A stretch of 64,000 bases of DNA from Ruegeria sp. TM1040 (GCF_000014065.1 NC_008044.1:829501-893500), one strand, 5' to 3'; shown: positions 15,362 through 24,462, counted from the stretch's first letter. Numbers and translations are program-made. The notes: generated from the sequence alone by a model not told the origin.

Positions 15362-15914
15362 GTACGAGGGACGATACCCGACCGGAGCCAACGGCGAGTA
15401 TCTCCCCAGCTACGAGGTCGCAGTTGGGTGCCACATCCACGGGACCACGGCTCAGCGCGAGGCCGCGATTGAAGATCTGAAGAAGTTTCAGACGCCCGCG
15501 CCTATTCCGCAGATTGAGCGCTGGCTGGCCGAGCTTTCGGTTCTCACAGCGGGGCGCGGCACTGACGGTATCGCGGCAGAACTTCAGCTCACCGCATACT
15601 CCTCACGCTTGGCGCAATACCCCGCTGATGTGGTCCGTCACGCGCTTTTGCGGCATTCGTGGAAGTGGTTCCCGTCGTGGGCCGAATTGGAGCGACTGTG
15701 TGAGGCTAAGGCCAGTCCTCGCCGCCACATGATCGCCGCCCTGTCTCAACCCGCGCCAGACCCGGAACCGAAGCGCCGTCCGCCAACAAACGAGGAACGC
15801 GCCCGCATTCAGGCCATGGTTGACGAGATGTTCCCGCGCCAGTCGAGGAAAGATCGCGAGGCTGCTGTAGATATCGCCCTGCGAGGCGATTGCATGATGG
15901 GTGACCCGTCATGA
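15153..15914 (+). CDS. Probable phage replication partner protein (253 aa)
   Basis: The start at MTFMPIGQTGQ is chosen because GAGGAG lies 7 bases upstream; it lies inside the initiator gene and gives a 209-base overlap. The middle part has IPQIERWLAELSVLTAGRGTDGIAAELQLTAYSSRLAQYPADVVRHALLRHSWKWFPSWAELERLC, a pattern seen in replication-region proteins of alphaproteobacterial phages. Position after the initiator is that of a helicase loader (lambda P), but no AAA+ or Walker motif is visible. A later ATG at 15306 is possible. Confidence 0.65.
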   Translation: MTFMPIGQTGQTLAEESLDAVGGKRGATAVATSPQNSSEIAGWLAKHTPADMDKAAVSRAQSHGVNLEVRYEGRYPTGANGEYLPSYEVAVGCHIHGTTAQREAAIEDLKKFQTPAPIPQIERWLAELSVLTAGRGTDGIAAELQLTAYSSRLAQYPADVVRHALLRHSWKWFPSWAELERLCEAKASPRRHMIAALSQPAPDPEPKRRPPTNEERARIQAMVDEMFPRQSRKDREAAVDIALRGDCMMGDPS

Positions 15915-16132
15915 GCGCCCCGGAGACATGGCCCGAGATCCTTCGCCGCCACGAGCTGGAGAAGATGCGCGCGATCCACGCTCATATCGACAGCAGCCTT
16001 CCCAAGGCGGCGGCCAAACTTGAAATGAGCCAGGCAGCACTTGGCTCGTACATCTATTCCCGTGGCCTTCGCTGGAACCGCGCTTCTCTGGAGGCGGCAT
16101 ATCCCGAACTAACACCCAAGGAGGCCGAATGA
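15911..16132 (+). CDS. Small HTH-like phage protein (73 aa)
   Basis: A 73-residue protein with a helix-turn-helix look ([29 protein letters not shown]). It overlaps both neighbours by 4 bases (ATGA). The family is not known; it is probably a small DNA-binding regulator. Confidence 0.6.
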   Translation: MSAPETWPEILRRHELEKMRAIHAHIDSSLPKAAAKLEMSQAALGSYIYSRGLRWNRASLEAAYPELTPKEAE

Positions 16133-16608
16133 TGGCTGGATCGCTGAACAAAGTTATGCTGATCGGTAACCTTGGCCGCGATCCGGAAGTTCGGACCTTC
16201 CAGAACGGAGGCAAGGTCTGCAACCTCCGCATCGCGACCTCTGAGACCTGGAAAGACCGCAACACGGGCGAGCGCCGCGAAAAGACCGAATGGCACTCCG
16301 TTGCGATCTTTAATGAAGGTCTGGTGCGCGTGGCCGAGCAATACCTGCGCAAAGGGTCGAAGGTCTATGTCGAAGGCCAGCTGCAGACCCGCAAGTGGCA
16401 GGACCAGAGCGGTCAGGACCGCTATTCAACCGAGATCGTGCTGCATGGCTTTGGCTCCACGCTGACCATGCTGGACGGTCGCAATGGCGATGGTCAGTCC
16501 CGCGATGACGGTGGATATGGCGGCGGTCAGGACAGCTGCGGCGGCAACCGGGGCGGTGGATACGGCTCTGGCAGTCAAAGCATCGATGACGATGAGATTC
16601 CGTTCTGA
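16129..16608 (+). CDS. ssb: Single-stranded DNA-binding protein
   Basis: A 159-residue SSB. The OB fold occupies residues 1-110 ([73 protein letters not shown]). A Gly-rich linker is followed by the conserved acidic tip DDDEIPF that recruits partner proteins. It coats single strands during phage replication and recombination. The gene ends exactly where the next begins. Confidence 0.97.
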   Translation: MMAGSLNKVMLIGNLGRDPEVRTFQNGGKVCNLRIATSETWKDRNTGERREKTEWHSVAIFNEGLVRVAEQYLRKGSKVYVEGQLQTRKWQDQSGQDRYSTEIVLHGFGSTLTMLDGRNGDGQSRDDGGYGGGQDSCGGNRGGGYGSGSQSIDDDEIPF

Positions 16609-16862
16609 TGGCTATGAGAGGACGCCCGCTGAAAAACCGCATGCCCCCAGAGTTCTGGGAGCGCGTCGAGGTCGCCCTCGTTGTTGGTCAGGTCACGTTC
16701 ACTGAGTGGTCAGCAAGCATCGGCAAGAGCTGCGCCGCAGTATCGAGCCTTCGCGCGCGTGGCACCAGACCACCGGATGAATACATAGACGCCCTCTGCG
16801 CTCTCACCGGATGCACGCGAGAGTTCCTGTTCAATCCGGAACCCGTAGACCTCAGCAAATAG
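16608..16862 (+). CDS. Small HTH-like unknown protein (84 aa)
   Basis: It starts [69 protein letters not shown]. The layout resembles a transcriptional regulator with a helix-turn-helix (recognition helix about CAAVSSLRARG). It may act with the NusG-like gene 22 bases downstream on middle/late expression. It is not recognised beyond this. Confidence 0.55.
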   Translation: MAMRGRPLKNRMPPEFWERVEVALVVGQVTFTEWSASIGKSCAAVSSLRARGTRPPDEYIDALCALTGCTREFLFNPEPVDLSK

Positions 16863-16884
16863 CCAAAGGCAGGAGACAGGCAAA

Positions 16885-17466
16885 ATGACGAACACATACG
16901 CCATCAATACCACGCGCGGGAAAGAGTTCGCTGTTCGTGATGACCTCAAGGCGATGGGCGTCAACCCGTGGGTGCCGGTGCGACTCGGTAGCCGATACGT
17001 GAAGGAAAAGCGCTCTGCAGTATGGTATGACGCAGCGTATGTGCCGAAGCTCATGTTCGCCGTCATTCCGGCGATCATCTGGCGTGATGTGCTGGAGCAC
17101 AAGCACGTTATCGGCAAACCTGTGGCGCTGTCTCGCCTCGACATCGAGGGAATCCCGGGGCATGTGAAGAAGTCCACCGGTGCGGTAGTGCCTCCAGTTC
17201 CGGGTCTGAACGACTTCCGCCGCGCCGTGGAGGCCGAATATGCAGATGCTGAGCGTGCTCGCGCCAACAGTGAATACCAATGCCAGTTCAAGCCCGGGCA
17301 GGCCCTTGAGCTTCTTTGCCCGCCTTGGGAAGGTTTCTCCGCGACATTTGCCAAGGTTATCAAGCACGCGCACGACGATTACGCCAAGCTGCGGGTCGAA
17401 CTTGAGATATTTGGAAGGGTGACACCACTCGATGTGGACCCTGATCGAGTTAAGGGTGTGGCGTAA
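16885..17466 (+). CDS. Phage NusG/RfaH-like transcription factor
   Basis: A 193-residue NusG paralogue. The NGN domain starts TYAINTTRGKEFAVRDDLKAMGVNPWVPVR and continues with YVPKLMFAVIP. The C-terminal KOW domain is FKPGQALELLCPPWEGFSATFAKVIKHAHDDYAKLRVELEIFGRVTPLDVD. NusG-like factors bind RNA polymerase and increase processivity. Placed at the end of the early genes and before the packaging genes, it is a candidate late antiterminator replacing lambda Q. A host NusG is presumably encoded elsewhere. Confidence 0.82.
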   Translation: MTNTYAINTTRGKEFAVRDDLKAMGVNPWVPVRLGSRYVKEKRSAVWYDAAYVPKLMFAVIPAIIWRDVLEHKHVIGKPVALSRLDIEGIPGHVKKSTGAVVPPVPGLNDFRRAVEAEYADAERARANSEYQCQFKPGQALELLCPPWEGFSATFAKVIKHAHDDYAKLRVELEIFGRVTPLDVDPDRVKGVA

Positions 17467-17621
17467 TGATCGCGGCGTTGAACAGAACATGGGCGGCGCC
17501 GTTTGTCGTCATGAACGCGTGTTGGTTCTTGCAATCCGAATTCGCCCTGGGGATGTCGTGCGGCGCCATGGCTGCATGGATATGGTCAGCTTTCGTAATT
17601 GGTGAGAACTCAACCTCTTGA
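17466..17621 (+). CDS. Small hydrophobic protein (51 aa)
   Basis: A 51-residue frame whose ATG shares a base with the NusG-like stop (TAATG). The sequence (MIAALNRTWAAPFVVMNACWF...ALGMSCGAMAAWIWSAFVIG) could span the membrane once or twice. It is not recognised; the call rests on coupling and hydrophobic pattern. Confidence 0.45.
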   Translation: MIAALNRTWAAPFVVMNACWFLQSEFALGMSCGAMAAWIWSAFVIGENSTS

Positions 17622-18049
17622 TGCATCTTCTAGATGTGGTATGTTGGGAGTGTAGCTGGATCCCCGGATTTCGGATCTGGGCAGCGGCATAGGGATGCGG
17701 TGCGCCGGGATGGCAATAAATCGCTTCCAAAGTGCTACGCATTTCACGAATGATATCCGTTTTCTGGCCGGTGCTGACGTATGAAACACCAACCCGTGCG
17801 GTTGGGTTATGCCACCCGGAAGGGCGCTTGGACAGCACCGCCCTGAGCGCGGCGGCAAAAGACCGGGCTTTATAGCCGCAGATGATCCCGGCCCGCGCTC
17901 AAAAAATACCCTCACACCATTCCTCCCCAGTATCACCCGCCACTGGTCAAAGCCCTGCATGCGCTAGAGCGTCAACAGCAAGGTGTAGAGGGGTCATGGT
18001 ATGAACCTGCTGAATGCAGGGCGGCGGGAACTTGAACTGGAGCACGGAC
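17622..18049 (+). other. Gap with a chain of micro-frames, no convincing gene
   Basis: 428 bases between the NusG-like unit and the terminase cassette. Three short same-strand frames are chained end to start: 17634-17753 (39 codons), 17750-17875 (41 codons, ATGA overlap) and 17882-18004 (40 codons). Their compositions are poor and they match no family known to me. The stretch may instead hold the late promoter, an antitermination site or cos/pac. A packaging site next to the small terminase gene would be normal. Confidence 0.35.
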
Positions 18050-18184
18050 ATGGAACGTAAGTACCTTGATGCCCTCGCGCGTTTTGCAGTCAAGGAGCCG
18101 AATGGCTGGCAAGATGACCCGCGCCCGATGCGGATCGCAAAGCTGGATGACGCTGTTCGCAAGGCCAAAAGCGCACAAAAGTGA
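18050..18184 (+). CDS. Small unknown protein upstream of terminase (44 aa)
   Basis: A 44-residue frame (MERKYLDALARFAVKEPNGWQDDPRPMRIAKLDDAVRKAKSAQK) with GGAG 8 bases before the ATG. It has normal phage codon use and a well-formed amphipathic composition. It is not recognised; a 100-base gap separates it from the small terminase subunit. Confidence 0.5.
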   Translation: MERKYLDALARFAVKEPNGWQDDPRPMRIAKLDDAVRKAKSAQK

Positions 18185-18286
18185 ACATCGCCCACCGGCA
18201 GGATACCGGAAAGGGCGCGGCTCATTTGTCTATATCGAATCTTTCGGGCGGGATGCCCGACATCCACAACAGACGGGAAGTCACAC

Positions 18287-18865
18287 ATGGCGCTCACTGC
18301 AAAGCAGGAGCGTTTCGTTGCGGAATACCTCATTGACCTGAACGCCACTCAGGCGGCCATCAGGGCGGGTTACAGCGCTAAGACCGCGTATTCGGTCGGG
18401 CATGAGAACCTGAAAAAACCTGAAATCGCCAAAGCGATCCAAGAGGCCAATTCGAAGCGTTCAGAACGGACAGAAATCACGCAAGACCGGGTGCTGCAGG
18501 AGTTTGCTCGGATCGGCTTTGCGGACATTCGCAAGGCTGTGGCGTGGGGCAGCACCCCTGCCGACCTTTTGGAGGGTGATGAGGGCGGCGATGAAGGAAC
18601 GCCTGCCAGCGTTTACCCTGTGGATCTGGTCCGAAGCTCTGAAGTGGACGATGACACAGCGGCAGCGATCGCCGAGGTTTCGCTTACCAAGGGCGGCGTG
18701 AAGCTCAAGATGCACGACAAGCTGTCAGCACTGGAGAAGCTAGCCCGACACCTGGGCATGTTGAACGGATCTGGGGCCGGTGACGATGATGCGCCCAGCC
18801 TTACGATCAACATCAACTCCAAAGAGCCCGTTGGTGACGTGCGTGTCACACGATCTGACGGTTAG
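18287..18865 (+). CDS. Terminase small subunit
   Basis: A 192-residue Terminase_2 family protein: MALTAKQERFVAEYLIDLNATQAAIRAGYSAKTAYSVGHENLKKPEIAKAI is the classic HTH opening. It recognises the packaging site and regulates the large subunit. Acidic insertions (DEGGDEGTP) follow. The C-terminal oligomerisation region ends in DVRVTRSDG and overlaps the start of the large subunit gene. Confidence 0.9.
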   Translation: MALTAKQERFVAEYLIDLNATQAAIRAGYSAKTAYSVGHENLKKPEIAKAIQEANSKRSERTEITQDRVLQEFARIGFADIRKAVAWGSTPADLLEGDEGGDEGTPASVYPVDLVRSSEVDDDTAAAIAEVSLTKGGVKLKMHDKLSALEKLARHLGMLNGSGAGDDDAPSLTININSKEPVGDVRVTRSDG

Positions 18866-20093
18866 CGCGCCGCAGGGTGTTTTCCTAAGCGGCCTCAACA
18901 CCAAGTTTCGCGCCTACGTTGGCGGGTTCGGGTCTGGCAAGACCTATGTGGGGTGCCTCGACCTCGGCTTGTTTGCAGGGCAGCACCCCAAGACGGTTCA
19001 GGGATATTTCGCCCCGACGTATCGGGACATTCGAGACACCTTCTGGCCAACCGTAGACGAGGCCGCGCATTCGCTGGGGTTCACGACCAAGGTCAAGAGC
19101 GCCGACAAGGAGGTCGAGTTCTACCGGGGCCGCAGCTACTACGGCACCACCATTTGCCGATCGATGGATGATCCGGGCGGCATTGTGGGCTTCAAGATCG
19201 CTCGCGCCCTGGTCGATGAGATCGACATTCTCAGCAAGGACAAGGCGCAAGCCGCCTGGCGTAAGATCATCGCCCGGATGCGCCTGGTTCTCCCCGGCGT
19301 GGTCAACGGCATCGGCGTCACCACCACCCCCGAGGGGTTCCGGTTCGTCTATGACAGCTTCAAGCGGGAGCCAAAGAGCAACTATTCGATGGTGCAGGCC
19401 AGCACCTACGAGAACGAGGCGTTCCTGCCGCCAGACTACATTTCAACCCTGCTGGAGGACTACCCCGAGGAGCTGATTAAGGCCTACCTCATGGGGGAGT
19501 TCGTCAACCTCACGAGCGGCACCGTCTATCGCAGTTATGACCGGTTGCGGCATCGATCAACACAGAGCATCCAGCCGCGGGAGCCGCTGCACATTGGGCA
19601 GGACTTCAATGTTGGCAACATGGCCTCGGTGGTTTTCGTCCAGCGCGGCGAAGATTGGCACGCGGTCGATGAGCTGCAGGGGCTGCAGGACACGCCGCAT
19701 CTGATCGAGGTTCTATGCGACCGATACGAGGGGCACCACCTCACGATCTACCCCGACGCCAGCGGTAGCAGCCGCAAGACTGTCAATGCCAGCACGTCGG
19801 ATATTGAGCTTCTGCGGAAAGCGGGTCACGCGATCCGGGCGCCTAGCACCAACCCGGCGGTGAAAGACCGGATCCTCGCAGTGAATACGGCCTTCGAGAA
19901 TGGCCGCCTCTTTGTGAACGCTCTCCGCTGCAAAGCCTACGCCGAAGCGCTTGAACAGCAGGCATATGACAAGAACGGCGAGCCGGACAAATCCGCCGGT
20001 CTCGACCACCACCCAGACGCGGGCGGCTATTTCGTCCACCAGAAAATGCCGGTCGTGAAACCGACCTTCACCCGGCAGGAGCTTCGCCTTTGA
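18834..20093 (+). CDS. Terminase large subunit
   Basis: The packaging motor and nuclease. The ATPase domain has Walker A GGFGSGKT and Walker B ALVDEIDIL. The RNase H-like nuclease domain shows Asp in HIGQDFNVGNMAS, Asp in LTIYPDASG and Asp in DHHPDAGGYFV. About 419 residues from GTG 18834; GTG 18843 is an alternative, and the frame is open back to 18780 without a good ribosome site. It overlaps the small subunit gene and shares TTGA with the portal gene. Confidence 0.92.
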   Translation: MTCVSHDLTVSAPQGVFLSGLNTKFRAYVGGFGSGKTYVGCLDLGLFAGQHPKTVQGYFAPTYRDIRDTFWPTVDEAAHSLGFTTKVKSADKEVEFYRGRSYYGTTICRSMDDPGGIVGFKIARALVDEIDILSKDKAQAAWRKIIARMRLVLPGVVNGIGVTTTPEGFRFVYDSFKREPKSNYSMVQASTYENEAFLPPDYISTLLEDYPEELIKAYLMGEFVNLTSGTVYRSYDRLRHRSTQSIQPREPLHIGQDFNVGNMASVVFVQRGEDWHAVDELQGLQDTPHLIEVLCDRYEGHHLTIYPDASGSSRKTVNASTSDIELLRKAGHAIRAPSTNPAVKDRILAVNTAFENGRLFVNALRCKAYAEALEQQAYDKNGEPDKSAGLDHHPDAGGYFVHQKMPVVKPTFTRQELRL

Positions 20094-21469
20094 CCCAATC
20101 CGTCGCACAACGCACCCCCGCAGCCGAGGCGCTGGTCAAGAGCGCCGCTCTGGGCCGAATCCTGATGGGTGGCACCAAGGCCATGCGTGGAGCGGGTCAA
20201 AAGCACCTGCCGAAGTTTCCAGCAGAGAGCCACGAGGCATACGAGGCCCGCCTCGCGTCGTCGTTCCTGTTCAACGGCTTCAAAAAGACCGTGCGCGATA
20301 TGACCGGCCGGGTATTCACCAAGTCGGTTGAGATCGAGAGCGACACGCTCAAAGAGGAAGAGCAGAACATCGACATGCAGGGCCGCGACCTTTCGGCCTT
20401 TGCGCGTGACGTGTTTGAGGCAGGCTTGAGCGGCTGCGGACTGTCTTTCATCATGGTTGATGCCCCGCCGCGCCAGGGTGACGTGACCAAGGCACAGGCT
20501 CAAGCGTCAAACCTTCGGCCCTATCTCGTGCATGTGAAGGTAGAGGAAGTGCTGGGCTGGAAAACTGCCACCGAGGGCAGCCGCACGTTTCTGAGCCAAT
20601 GGCGCATGATGGAAACGCTGGAGCTTGATGACCCGGAGGACGAGTTCTCCGTAGCGTCCATGAAGCAAGTGCGCGTGCTGACGTTGGTAGAGGGCCGGGT
20701 GAACGTCCGCCTCTACCGCGAGGCCGACAAGGGCGCAAACTGGGAGCTACACGCAGAGTTCGACACTCAGGCCACCGAGATCACCGTTGTGCCGTTCTAC
20801 GCCAACCGCACAGGCTTCTTCGCCGCCGAGCCTCCTCTAGAGGATCTTGCAGACAAGAACGTCGAGCATTGGCAGAGCGCCAGCGATCAGCGCAACATCT
20901 TGCATTTCGCCCGGGTGCCGATCCTCTTCGCATCTGGTCGAGACGATGAAAGTCCGCTGACCTTCAGCGCGAGTGCGGCGACGACAGCGCGCGACCCGAA
21001 CGCCAAGCTGGAATGGGTCGAGCATTCTGGCGCAGCAATCGGGGCAGGGCGTGACGACCTCAAAGATCTGGAATTTCAGATGCAGGTACTCGGCTTGCAA
21101 CTTTTGGTGGCCGGTACGGAAACGGCGACGGGGGCCTCTCTTGACGCGGCAAAGGAGACAGCGCCGCTCGCAATGATGGCCGACAACCTCAAGGACAGCC
21201 TCGAACAGGCGCTGCGCTGGTTTACGATGTACCAGGGCAGCGAGAACGCTGTGACGGTTAAGGTCAACAAGGACTTCGGCGTCTCGATGCTGACCGCGCA
21301 GGAACTGACGGTGATGCTGACCGCTGTGAATACCGGCAACATGCCCCGCCGGGTGTTCGTTGAGGAAATGAAGCGCCGCGGCTTCATCGCCGAGGACACC
21401 GATACGGACGCATATCTGGGCGATCTGGACGACGAAACGCCGCCGGGGCTCACCGATGGCGGTGAATGA
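20090..21469 (+). CDS. Portal protein (DUF4055 family)
   Basis: The dodecameric DNA gate of the capsid. The 459-residue protein has the DUF4055 look: LPKFPAESHEAYEARLASSFLFNGFKKTVRDMTGRVFTK, then DVFEAGLSGCGLSFIMVDAPP and the C-terminal helical stem LEFQMQVLGLQLLV. The TTG start overlaps the terminase stop. It is followed by a head morphogenesis gene with a 14-base overlap. Confidence 0.85.
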   Translation: MTQSVAQRTPAAEALVKSAALGRILMGGTKAMRGAGQKHLPKFPAESHEAYEARLASSFLFNGFKKTVRDMTGRVFTKSVEIESDTLKEEEQNIDMQGRDLSAFARDVFEAGLSGCGLSFIMVDAPPRQGDVTKAQAQASNLRPYLVHVKVEEVLGWKTATEGSRTFLSQWRMMETLELDDPEDEFSVASMKQVRVLTLVEGRVNVRLYREADKGANWELHAEFDTQATEITVVPFYANRTGFFAAEPPLEDLADKNVEHWQSASDQRNILHFARVPILFASGRDDESPLTFSASAATTARDPNAKLEWVEHSGAAIGAGRDDLKDLEFQMQVLGLQLLVAGTETATGASLDAAKETAPLAMMADNLKDSLEQALRWFTMYQGSENAVTVKVNKDFGVSMLTAQELTVMLTAVNTGNMPRRVFVEEMKRRGFIAEDTDTDAYLGDLDDETPPGLTDGGE

Positions 21470-22505
21470 CGACCTCGCGGACGAACTGATCCGTCATCAG
21501 GTCTATCTACAGCGCTTCGGAAACGCTACGGCCCGCAAGGTTCTGGCGCTGCTCAAGCGGTCTGACTCGCGGCTAATTGAGCGTCTACTGCGCGACGACC
21601 TGTCTGGGCTTTCACGGACCCGGCAAGAAGCGCTCCTGCGGGAGCTGCGCAGGATAATCGATAGCGCGTTTGAGGATGCCACAGGGGCGCTACAAATCGA
21701 CCTCAACGGCCTCGCGGTCTACGAAGGGGAATATCAGCTCGAAATGTTCCGACGGGTGCTGCCGGTAAAGTTCGAGATGGTCGGGCCTGCTGCTGATCAG
21801 ATCTTGGCTGCTGTGAACAGCCGGCCATTTCAAGGTAAGTTGCTGAAAGAGGTCTATTCGGAGCTAAGCGCTAGTTCGTTCCGCAAGGTCCGTGACACCA
21901 TCCGGGCCGGGTTCGTTGAGGGGCGCACCACAGATGAGATCGTGCGCGATCTGCGCGGCACCAAGGCGCAGGGTTTCAAGGACGGCGTGCTGGACACCAA
22001 CCGCCGGGCGACGGAAACGGTAGTAAGGACAGCGGTTAACCATACCGCCAACACGGCGCGTGAATACACATATGAGCGCAACGCCGACCTCGTGAAGGGG
22101 GTGCGCTGGAACAGCACGCTCGACGGCCGCACTTCGGCGGTCTGCAGGGCGCGGGATGGCAAGGTTTACGATCCGGGCAATGGGCCAAGACCGCCGGCAC
22201 ATTTCAATTGTCGCTCCAGCACATCGCCGGTTCTCGCGTCTTGGCGCGATCTGGGCTTTGACATTGACGAACTACCGCCATCCACCCGCGCGAGCATGAA
22301 CGGGCAGGTTCCGGCGGATCAGGACTATGATACATGGCTGAGAAAACAGCCTCGGGCTTTTCAGGTCGAGGTTCTCGGTGAAACTAAAGCAAAACTGTTC
22401 CGGGCTGGTCTTAAGATGGATCGCTTCATTGACAGGAAAGGCCAAGAGCTTACCCTGACAGAACTGAAACGCCGGGAGCGCGACCTTTGGGAAAAAGCCA
22501 CCTAA
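21456..22505 (+). CDS. Phage head morphogenesis protein (SPP1 gp7 / Mu F-like)
   Basis: A 349-residue minor head protein. The conserved C-terminal domain is seen in RRATETVVRTAVNHTANTAREYTYERN, then GVRWNSTLDGRTSAVCRARDGKVYDPGNGPRPPAHFNCRSSTSPV, the family hallmark with Cys and His. It may bind the portal and enter the capsid with DNA. The N-terminal half is helical. Confidence 0.9.
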   Translation: MAVNDDLADELIRHQVYLQRFGNATARKVLALLKRSDSRLIERLLRDDLSGLSRTRQEALLRELRRIIDSAFEDATGALQIDLNGLAVYEGEYQLEMFRRVLPVKFEMVGPAADQILAAVNSRPFQGKLLKEVYSELSASSFRKVRDTIRAGFVEGRTTDEIVRDLRGTKAQGFKDGVLDTNRRATETVVRTAVNHTANTAREYTYERNADLVKGVRWNSTLDGRTSAVCRARDGKVYDPGNGPRPPAHFNCRSSTSPVLASWRDLGFDIDELPPSTRASMNGQVPADQDYDTWLRKQPRAFQVEVLGETKAKLFRAGLKMDRFIDRKGQELTLTELKRRERDLWEKAT

Positions 22506-22690
22506 GACTGGTGACAGACAAGCCGCAGAAGCCCAAACGGGCCTATGCGGGCGAGCCCATTGAGTGCCCTACATGCCAAAGCCGGGATCTGATTGAGACA
22601 TTTTCGCCGCGCCTCAAAGGCGGGCGGATTGTGAAGGGCAAGGCCACGGGCTTTGCCTGCGTCTATTGCCAGAAGCGAGTCTGGCCTTAA
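22487..22690 (+). CDS. Small zinc-ribbon protein (up to 67 aa)
   Basis: A basic protein with two cysteine pairs: CPTCQSRD and FACVYCQKRVWP, forming a likely zinc ribbon. The start is TTG 22487 (overlapping the morphogenesis gene) or GTG 22511. Small zinc-ribbon proteins are frequent between portal and scaffold genes of such phages; the role is unknown. Confidence 0.6.
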   Translation: MGKSHLRLVTDKPQKPKRAYAGEPIECPTCQSRDLIETFSPRLKGGRIVKGKATGFACVYCQKRVWP

Positions 22691-22734
22691 CAGCGGGCGG
22701 GATGCTCGCGCCAACCTAGCGGGAAGCTAATCAC

Positions 22735-23418
22735 ATGAAAATCGAACTGACCGACCTCTCGGGGCTTCCCGAGGGGCTGAAATCCGTTGTCGAGTCCGAG
22801 GGCGACAAGCACACGCTGGACCTGTCTAAGCTGATGCCCTCCGAGGATTTGACGGGCCTGAAGTCGGCCCTCCAGAAAGAGCGTGAGAACGCCCGCGCCT
22901 GGGAGAAGTTTGGCAAGCCCGATGAGCTGGAAGCCAAGCTGTCCGAGCTGGAAAAGAAGGCGCAAGGCACCGGCAAGGCCGCCGAGGACGCGCAGGCCAA
23001 GCTGGACGCACTCAAGGCCGAGTATGACGGCAAGCTGTCAGACAAAGACAAGCGCATCGAAATCATGATGAAGGCCAACGCCTCGGAATCTCTCAAGGCG
23101 GAGCTGGCGAAGGCGGGCTTCATCCCCGAAGCAATTGACGACATTGCGGCCACAGCACTTGGCCGCCTGGAGTTCGGCGACGACGGCACCCCGAAGGTGC
23201 TTACCGCTGACGGCAAGCCCATGATCGGCAACGGCGCGGACCACGGCGCCACCCTGTCCGACCTGGCGAAAGAACTGGCCGACGCGAAACCCTATGCGGT
23301 GCGCGACGGAGGAAAAGGCGGCGGCGGGAAGCAGCCGGGATCGCAGAGCGGGACGCCTGCACACAGCAACCCCATCTTGGCGCAGGTTCCGGGTTTGGCC
23401 GACCTGCCTGAAAAATAA
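22735..23418 (+). CDS. Capsid scaffolding protein
   Basis: A 227-residue acidic protein. Residues 40-120 are a long coiled coil (ALQKERENARAWEKFGKPDELEAKLSELEKKAQGTGKAAEDAQAKLDALKAEYDGKL). A Gly/Ser-rich C-terminus ends LAQVPGLADLPEK. Position directly before the capsid gene and the coiled-coil form fit a scaffold that is removed during maturation. Confidence 0.8.
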   Translation: MKIELTDLSGLPEGLKSVVESEGDKHTLDLSKLMPSEDLTGLKSALQKERENARAWEKFGKPDELEAKLSELEKKAQGTGKAAEDAQAKLDALKAEYDGKLSDKDKRIEIMMKANASESLKAELAKAGFIPEAIDDIAATALGRLEFGDDGTPKVLTADGKPMIGNGADHGATLSDLAKELADAKPYAVRDGGKGGGGKQPGSQSGTPAHSNPILAQVPGLADLPEK

Positions 23419-23430
23419 AGGAGAACAGCA

Positions 23431-24399
23431 ATGTCGCTGTCCAATATGCAGGTATTCAACGACTACATCATGCCTGCGACCATCAAGTCGCTCGATCAGA
23501 TGATCGACAAATTCAACGCAGGGTCCGCTGGCGCAATCGTGCTGTCCTCCGAGGGCATGACCGGCGACTTCATGCGCGAGAGCTTCTTTGCCTCGCTGGC
23601 CGCCGCGCAGCGCCGAGTTAACCGCAAGGGAGCCAACGGCGCTGCCTCGGCAACTGACCTGTCCGAGCTGACCGGCTCCAAGGTGAAGATCGCAGGCGGC
23701 TTTGGCCCGGTGCGCTATGAGCCGTCGCAGATGACTTGGCTCCAGCGTCCGACCCAGCAGGGCGTTCTGGCCGCGTCCACTGCTTTCGCTGAGCTGCTCC
23801 TGCAAGACCAGCTCAACACCGCGATTGCCGCGCTTGTGGCCGCGCTGTCGAACAATGCCGCTGTGACCAACGATGTGTCCGGTTCTGCAGGCATGACCTA
23901 TGGCGCGATCAACTCGGCGCACGCCAAATTCGGCGATGCTTCCGGCCAGATCGTGGCAAACGTGATGACCGGCACCGTTGCGCACAAACTGATCGGTGAC
24001 AACTTGACCAACGGCCAGCGCCTGTTCACCGCGGGCAACGTCAACGTGATCGACATTCTCGGCAAAGCCGTGATCGTCACCGACGCGCCGGCACTTTACG
24101 AGGCAGGCACCCCGAACAAGTCGAAAGTGCTGGGCCTTGTGCCGGGCGCCGCGACCGTTGGCAACACCTCGGACATCATTACCAACGTCGAAACCACCAA
24201 TGGCAAAGAGCGGATCGAAACCACCTTCCAGGCGGACTACTCCTTCTCGCTGGGCCTCAAGGGCTACGGCTGGGACGAGGCCAATGGCGGCGCTTCTCCA
24301 ACCGACGCAGAGATCGCCACCGGCACCAATTGGGACAAGGTGGCCGAGTTCGACAAGATGACCGCAGGCGTAATCGCCGTGGCCGACGCTGACCAATAA
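23431..24399 (+). CDS. Major capsid protein
   Basis: A 322-residue protein following the scaffold gene with a strong ribosome site (AAAGGAGAACAGCA). It starts MSLSNMQVFNDYIMPATIKSLDQMIDKFN and has TYGAINSAHAKFGDASGQIVANVMTGTVAHKLIGD and NVNVIDILGKAVIVTDAP, the pattern of a HK97-fold coat. Its codons are strongly biased to preferred forms, as expected for the most abundant virion protein. A terminator follows, which may set its high level. Confidence 0.85.
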   Translation: MSLSNMQVFNDYIMPATIKSLDQMIDKFNAGSAGAIVLSSEGMTGDFMRESFFASLAAAQRRVNRKGANGAASATDLSELTGSKVKIAGGFGPVRYEPSQMTWLQRPTQQGVLAASTAFAELLLQDQLNTAIAALVAALSNNAAVTNDVSGSAGMTYGAINSAHAKFGDASGQIVANVMTGTVAHKLIGDNLTNGQRLFTAGNVNVIDILGKAVIVTDAPALYEAGTPNKSKVLGLVPGAATVGNTSDIITNVETTNGKERIETTFQADYSFSLGLKGYGWDEANGGASPTDAEIATGTNWDKVAEFDKMTAGVIAVADADQ

Positions 24400-24413
24400 A
24401 GGCGGCTTTTTGA

Positions 24414-24439
24414 GGGGCTGGGAAATCCGGCCCCTTTTT
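24414..24439 (+). terminator. Terminator after the capsid gene
   Basis: The stem GGGGCTGG / CCGGCCCC (one G-U pair) with a GAAAT loop is followed by TTTTT, 15 bases past the capsid stop. It probably reduces read-through into the connector genes. Confidence 0.7.
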
Positions 24440-24462
24440 CAAGCCACCAAGGAGAACAACCC

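Noticed and set aside
17610-17960. Minus-strand 116-codon frame between the early and late modules
   Set aside because: All neighbouring genes read rightward; there is no ribosome site and no family resemblance.
23038-24396. 452-codon minus-strand frame opposite scaffold and capsid genes
   Set aside because: It spans two real plus-strand genes with strong ribosome sites and strong codon bias; shadow frame.
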